Below are positions 4,866 to 7,253 of a stretch of 7,253 bases of DNA, piece by piece. A program made the position numbers and the translations under genes. The notes under the pieces are model-generated. The model saw only the letters and a program-made list of their open reading frames with translations. It made no database searches and was not told the origin of the DNA. Each line of letters starts with the position of its first letter. Positions within the stretch are counted from its first letter, which is position 1. The stretch is taken from assembly GCA_902775835.1 (NCBI GenBank), contig CACYNZ010000192.1, positions 1 to 7,253 of the forward strand, written 5' to 3'. Source of the stretch: an uncultured Eubacteriales bacterium (GTDB taxonomy: Bacteria; Bacillota_A; Clostridia; Christensenellales; Aristaeellaceae).

Positions 4866-6083
4866 ATGTCTAAGGAGCGCTTGGGGATTCTCGGTGGAAC
4901 ATTCAATCCCATTCACGCCGGACATCTGGCCATGGCCAGGTGCGCATTGAAACAGGCATCCCTTGACCGGGTCATCTTCCTGCCAGACGGGATGCCTCCC
5001 CACAAAACCGGCATTGCCTCCGCGAAGGACCGGTACATCATGATTTCCGTTGCGATCTGCCAGGACGAGCACTTTGAAGTCTCACGCATGGAACTCGACC
5101 GCACGGGAACCACATACACCTTTGATACCCTGACCGAACTGCACCGGAGTCATCCGAAGGCTGAACTGTTCTATATCATCGGCACGGATACCCTGATGGC
5201 GCTGCATACCTGGCACCGTTCCGATGAGGTTCTGCCGCTGTGCACCTTTCTGGTGGCGCCCCGGGAAACAGACTATACACCCGAGGAGATTCAGGCGGAA
5301 AAAAAGCGTCTGAAGAAAAAGGGCGCGCATTTCATCATGCTGGACATGCCTCTGGAACCCACCTCCTCCACTTCGGTGCGCGAAAAGCTTGCCGCCACGG
5401 GAACCGGGCTCGGGCTTCCCGCGGTGGAGGAATACTGTTCCCTGCGCGGACTGTACGGCATGCCCATGCGCATCTTTCAGGCCGAGCAGTGGCTGGACCA
5501 GCTGTACCAGGATCTGAACATCCGGCGTTTTGCACATACCCTCGGTGTCTGCTATGCCGCCCGGGAGCTCGCAAGACTCCACAGGACGGATGCCCTGAAG
5601 GCTGAAACGGCTGCCCTGCTCCATGACTGCGCCAAGTGCATGCCGCTCAAGGACATGCAGACCATGTGCCGGGAGTATGCGCTGACAGCCGATATCCAGA
5701 CCATGTCCAGCGGCAATCTTCTGCATTCCGTGGCCGGCGCCTATCTGGCAGCCACGAAGTACGGCATTCAGGATCCGGATATCCTGCGGGCCATATCCTG
5801 TCACACCACCGGAAAGATCGGCATGACGCGGCTGGATATGATCGTATACCTGGCCGACAAGATTGAACCCGGACGCGCAGGCTATCCCTCGCTGGAAGCG
5901 GTGCGCGCCGCCGCCCGCGTTTCTCTGGAAAAGGCCATGCTCCTTTCCCTGGAAGGCACCGCCAGTTACGTGCGTTCCGGCAGCAAGCCCCTGCATCCGC
6001 AGTCCCTGAGAACCATTGAATGGCTGAAAAGCCTTCCTGAAACCACAAACCCACAGCAGGCAATAAAGGAGGTACCATCATGA
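4866..6083 (+). CDS. nadD-yqeK: NadD-YqeK fusion: nicotinate-mononucleotide adenylyltransferase plus HD-domain Ap4A hydrolase
   Basis: One 405-residue cytoplasmic protein joining two enzymes that are separate neighbours in Bacillus subtilis. The N-terminal NadD part (1-198) makes nicotinate adenine dinucleotide from NaMN and ATP. It shows the nucleotidyltransferase signature GGTFNPIHAGH (10-20), PPHK (44-47), GTDTL (106-110) and SSTSVR (167-172). The YqeK part (about 200-390) is an HD hydrolase with H224, the H253-D254 pair (LLHDCAK), H287, H313 and D331 (LADKIEPGR); YqeK proteins are reported to cleave diadenosine tetraphosphate symmetrically. The join near residue 198 has no stop or frameshift. 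The start is the ATG at 4866, just after AGGAAAGGAAG; earlier in-frame ATGs lack a ribosome binding site and precede the -10 box. The stop overlaps the rsfS ATG (ATGA). Confidence 0.95.
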   Translation: MSKERLGILGGTFNPIHAGHLAMARCALKQASLDRVIFLPDGMPPHKTGIASAKDRYIMISVAICQDEHFEVSRMELDRTGTTYTFDTLTELHRSHPKAELFYIIGTDTLMALHTWHRSDEVLPLCTFLVAPRETDYTPEEIQAEKKRLKKKGAHFIMLDMPLEPTSSTSVREKLAATGTGLGLPAVEEYCSLRGLYGMPMRIFQAEQWLDQLYQDLNIRRFAHTLGVCYAARELARLHRTDALKAETAALLHDCAKCMPLKDMQTMCREYALTADIQTMSSGNLLHSVAGAYLAATKYGIQDPDILRAISCHTTGKIGMTRLDMIVYLADKIEPGRAGYPSLEAVRAAARVSLEKAMLLSLEGTASYVRSGSKPLHPQSLRTIEWLKSLPETTNPQQAIKEVPS

Positions 6084-6493
6084 GTGAATCCATCAACAGG
6101 CCCGAAAACATGACCGATCAGGAACTGGCCATTGAAATCGCCCGTGTTCTGGACAACAAAAAAGCCCGGGATCTCATTGTGCTCAATGTGCAGCACCTGA
6201 CTGTCATCTGCGACTACATGGTGATTGCCACCGGACGCAATCCCAATCTGGTCAAGGCCATGGCGGACGACACCGATGACCGCATGGCCCAGCTGGGTCT
6301 TGAACTGCGCCGCATGGAAGGCCAGAATGAGGCCAAATGGATCGTTCTGGACTACGGACGGATCATGGTGCACATCTTCGCGCCTCAGGAACGCAGCTAT
6401 TATCACCTGGAGAGGCTCTGGGATGACGGAACCAACCGCGTGGAACTTCCCTTCGAAGTGGACCAGACCCCAGACGACCCCTTCGGATTCTGA
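6080..6493 (+). CDS. rsfS: RsfS, ribosome silencing factor (Iojap family)
   Basis: Small protein that binds ribosomal protein uL14 on the 50S subunit and blocks subunit joining when nutrients are short. The 137 residues show the family core: LNVQHLTVICDYMVIATGRN (35-54), KWIVLDYGRIMVHIF (86-100) and YYHLERLWDD (107-116). The tail after residue 120 (VELPFEVDQTPDDPFGF) is slightly longer and more acidic than in many relatives. The ATG overlaps the nadD-yqeK stop by ATGA and has a strong AAAGGAGG at 6065-6072, so it is translationally coupled. The order nadD, yqeK, rsfS is standard in Firmicutes and supports the calls. A terminator follows 32 bp after the stop. Confidence 0.95.
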   Translation: MSESINRPENMTDQELAIEIARVLDNKKARDLIVLNVQHLTVICDYMVIATGRNPNLVKAMADDTDDRMAQLGLELRRMEGQNEAKWIVLDYGRIMVHIFAPQERSYYHLERLWDDGTNRVELPFEVDQTPDDPFGF

Positions 6494-6525
6494 GGAAAAA
6501 GCGCATCACAGTGTTCACCGCGGAC

Positions 6526-6563
6526 AAAACAGGCGGCGGATCGATGATCCGCCGCCTGTTTTT
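6526..6563. terminator. Bidirectional intrinsic terminator between rsfS and coaBC
   Basis: A perfect 17-bp inverted repeat (6526-6542 with 6546-6562) with a 3-nt loop has a GC-rich core GGCGGCGGATC and A4/T5 flanks, so it gives a stem plus U-tract on both strands. It sits in the 79-bp gap between two convergent genes and should end transcription from both sides. Confidence 0.93.
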
Positions 6564-6572
6564 GCATGTCTG

Positions 6573-7253
6573 TCATTTCCGGATTTCCAGAACCCGGTCC
6601 AGAATCCGGTCTGCCATTTCACGCTTGAGCTGAAGCGGGAGTTCCTCCTCCCCGTCCTTCCAGATCAGCGTGGCAATATTGGTATCCCCGTTGAAGCCCG
6701 CTCCGGGCCTGGTCACGTCGTTGGCCACCATCAGGTCCAGATGCTTGCGGGCCATCTTTTCCCGCGCGTGACCCGTGAGATCCGTGGTTTCCGCCGCAAA
6801 GCCCACCAGCGTCTGCCCCGGTCTGCGCAGCTCCCCGACCTTTCTGGCAATATCGGGATTTTCCTGCATTTCGAGCACAAGGTCCTGACCCTGTTCCTTC
6901 TTCAGTTTCTGCGCATAGGTCTGGCGGAACCGGTAATCAGCCGGTGCGGCCGCCTGGATGATGACATCCATATCCCCGCATGCCCCGGTGACCGCGTCAT
7001 ACAGGTCCTGCGTGGATGAAACCCGGATGTCCTGGTCCACATCCGGCACAGGCGCTGTGGTGTACCCGCGCACCAGTGTCACATACGCGCCGCGGGCCCT
7101 GGCAGCTTCCGCAATGGCAAAGCCCATCTTGCCGGAGGATTCATTGGTCAGGAAGCGCACCGGATCCAGGTATTCCCGGGTTCCGCCCGCTGTCACCATG
7201 ACCTTCAGGCCCTGAAAATCATTCCGGGAGCAGAGCAGTCCGCAGGCTGCCCT
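6573..7253 (-). CDS. coaBC: CoaBC, phosphopantothenoylcysteine synthetase part (N-terminus beyond window)
   Basis: Second half of the bifunctional coenzyme A enzyme: CoaB joins 4'-phosphopantothenate and cysteine using CTP, and CoaC (expected beyond the right edge) decarboxylates the product. The frame stays open at 7253, with 18 further codons before the internal Met at 7199. Numbering from that Met, visible motifs are TAGGTREYLDPVRF (3-16), TNESSGKMGFAIAEA (18-32), AAAPADYR (83-90), QENPDIARKV (112-121), VGFAAETTDL (132-141) and the VANDV...GFNGDTN stretch (158-174). These are of the bifunctional bacterial type, not the shorter monofunctional CoaB of streptococci. The usual AAVADYRP reads AAAPADYRF here. 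An independent start at 7199 is unlikely since the motif beginning there is internal in relatives and no ribosome binding site precedes it. Convergent with rsfS. Confidence 0.93.
   Translation of the reverse strand, partial: RAACGLLCSRNDFQGLKVMVTAGGTREYLDPVRFLTNESSGKMGFAIAEAARARGAYVTLVRGYTTAPVPDVDQDIRVSSTQDLYDAVTGACGDMDVIIQAAAPADYRFRQTYAQKLKKEQGQDLVLEMQENPDIARKVGELRRPGQTLVGFAAETTDLTGHAREKMARKHLDLMVANDVTRPGAGFNGDTNIATLIWKDGEEELPLQLKREMADRILDRVLEIRK

Noticed and set aside
4691..4873. Short plus-strand frame of 60 codons in the divergent region
   Set aside because: It overlaps the nadD -10 box and start, lacks a ribosome binding site and recognisable features.
5082..5996. A 304-codon open frame on the minus strand opposite nadD-yqeK
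   Set aside because: Antisense to a gene with all catalytic motifs; composition is low in structure-forming patterns and no start signal is seen.

Overview
The window looks like chromosomal DNA of a GC-rich member of the Firmicutes (Bacillota). The support is strong AGGAGG-type ribosome binding sites, sigma-A-like promoters with exact TATAAT -10 boxes, an mraZ-led cell-wall cluster and a nadD/yqeK/rsfS block. The fused nadD-yqeK gene and the shortened cell-wall cluster would fit an Erysipelotrichia-like lineage, but that placement is an inference. No phage, transposon, CRISPR, tRNA or rRNA signal was seen.

Layout. Positions 1-3111 (minus strand) hold the head of a division and cell wall (dcw) operon, read from right to left: mraZ, an FtsL-like bitopic membrane protein, murE and the start of mraY, which runs off the left edge. 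The usual rsmH (mraW) and ftsI/pbpB genes are missing between mraZ and murE. Positions 3112-3366 hold the mraZ promoter, a phased array of TGG-type repeats that resembles a MraZ operator, and the intrinsic terminator of the next operon. Positions 3367-4503 (minus strand) hold a two-gene operon: an uncharacterised protein with four CxxC knuckles and an acidic tail, then a calcineurin-like metallophosphoesterase. Positions 4504-4865 are a divergent control region. Positions 4866-6493 (plus strand) carry a fused NadD-YqeK protein and rsfS. A bidirectional terminator at 6526-6563 separates these from a convergent coaBC gene (phosphopantothenoylcysteine synthetase part) that runs off the right edge.

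How the genes work together. MurE and MraY act in sequence in peptidoglycan precursor synthesis, FtsL belongs to the septal synthesis complex, and MraZ is the repressor-like regulator of such operons. NadD makes NAD precursor dinucleotide, YqeK removes Ap4A-type dinucleotides, RsfS silences ribosomes, and CoaBC makes a CoA precursor.

The most interesting signal is regulatory. The mraZ promoter and the promoter of the zinc-knuckle/phosphoesterase operon share an identical 13-mer (TGGGATATAATGG) over the -10 box, a second shared element (CCTATTT(T)GTGG), and several TGG/GTGG units spaced at 10-11 bp or multiples of that. This suggests that MraZ, or a factor with the same specificity, controls both operons, which would tie two uncharacterised proteins to the cell division regulon.
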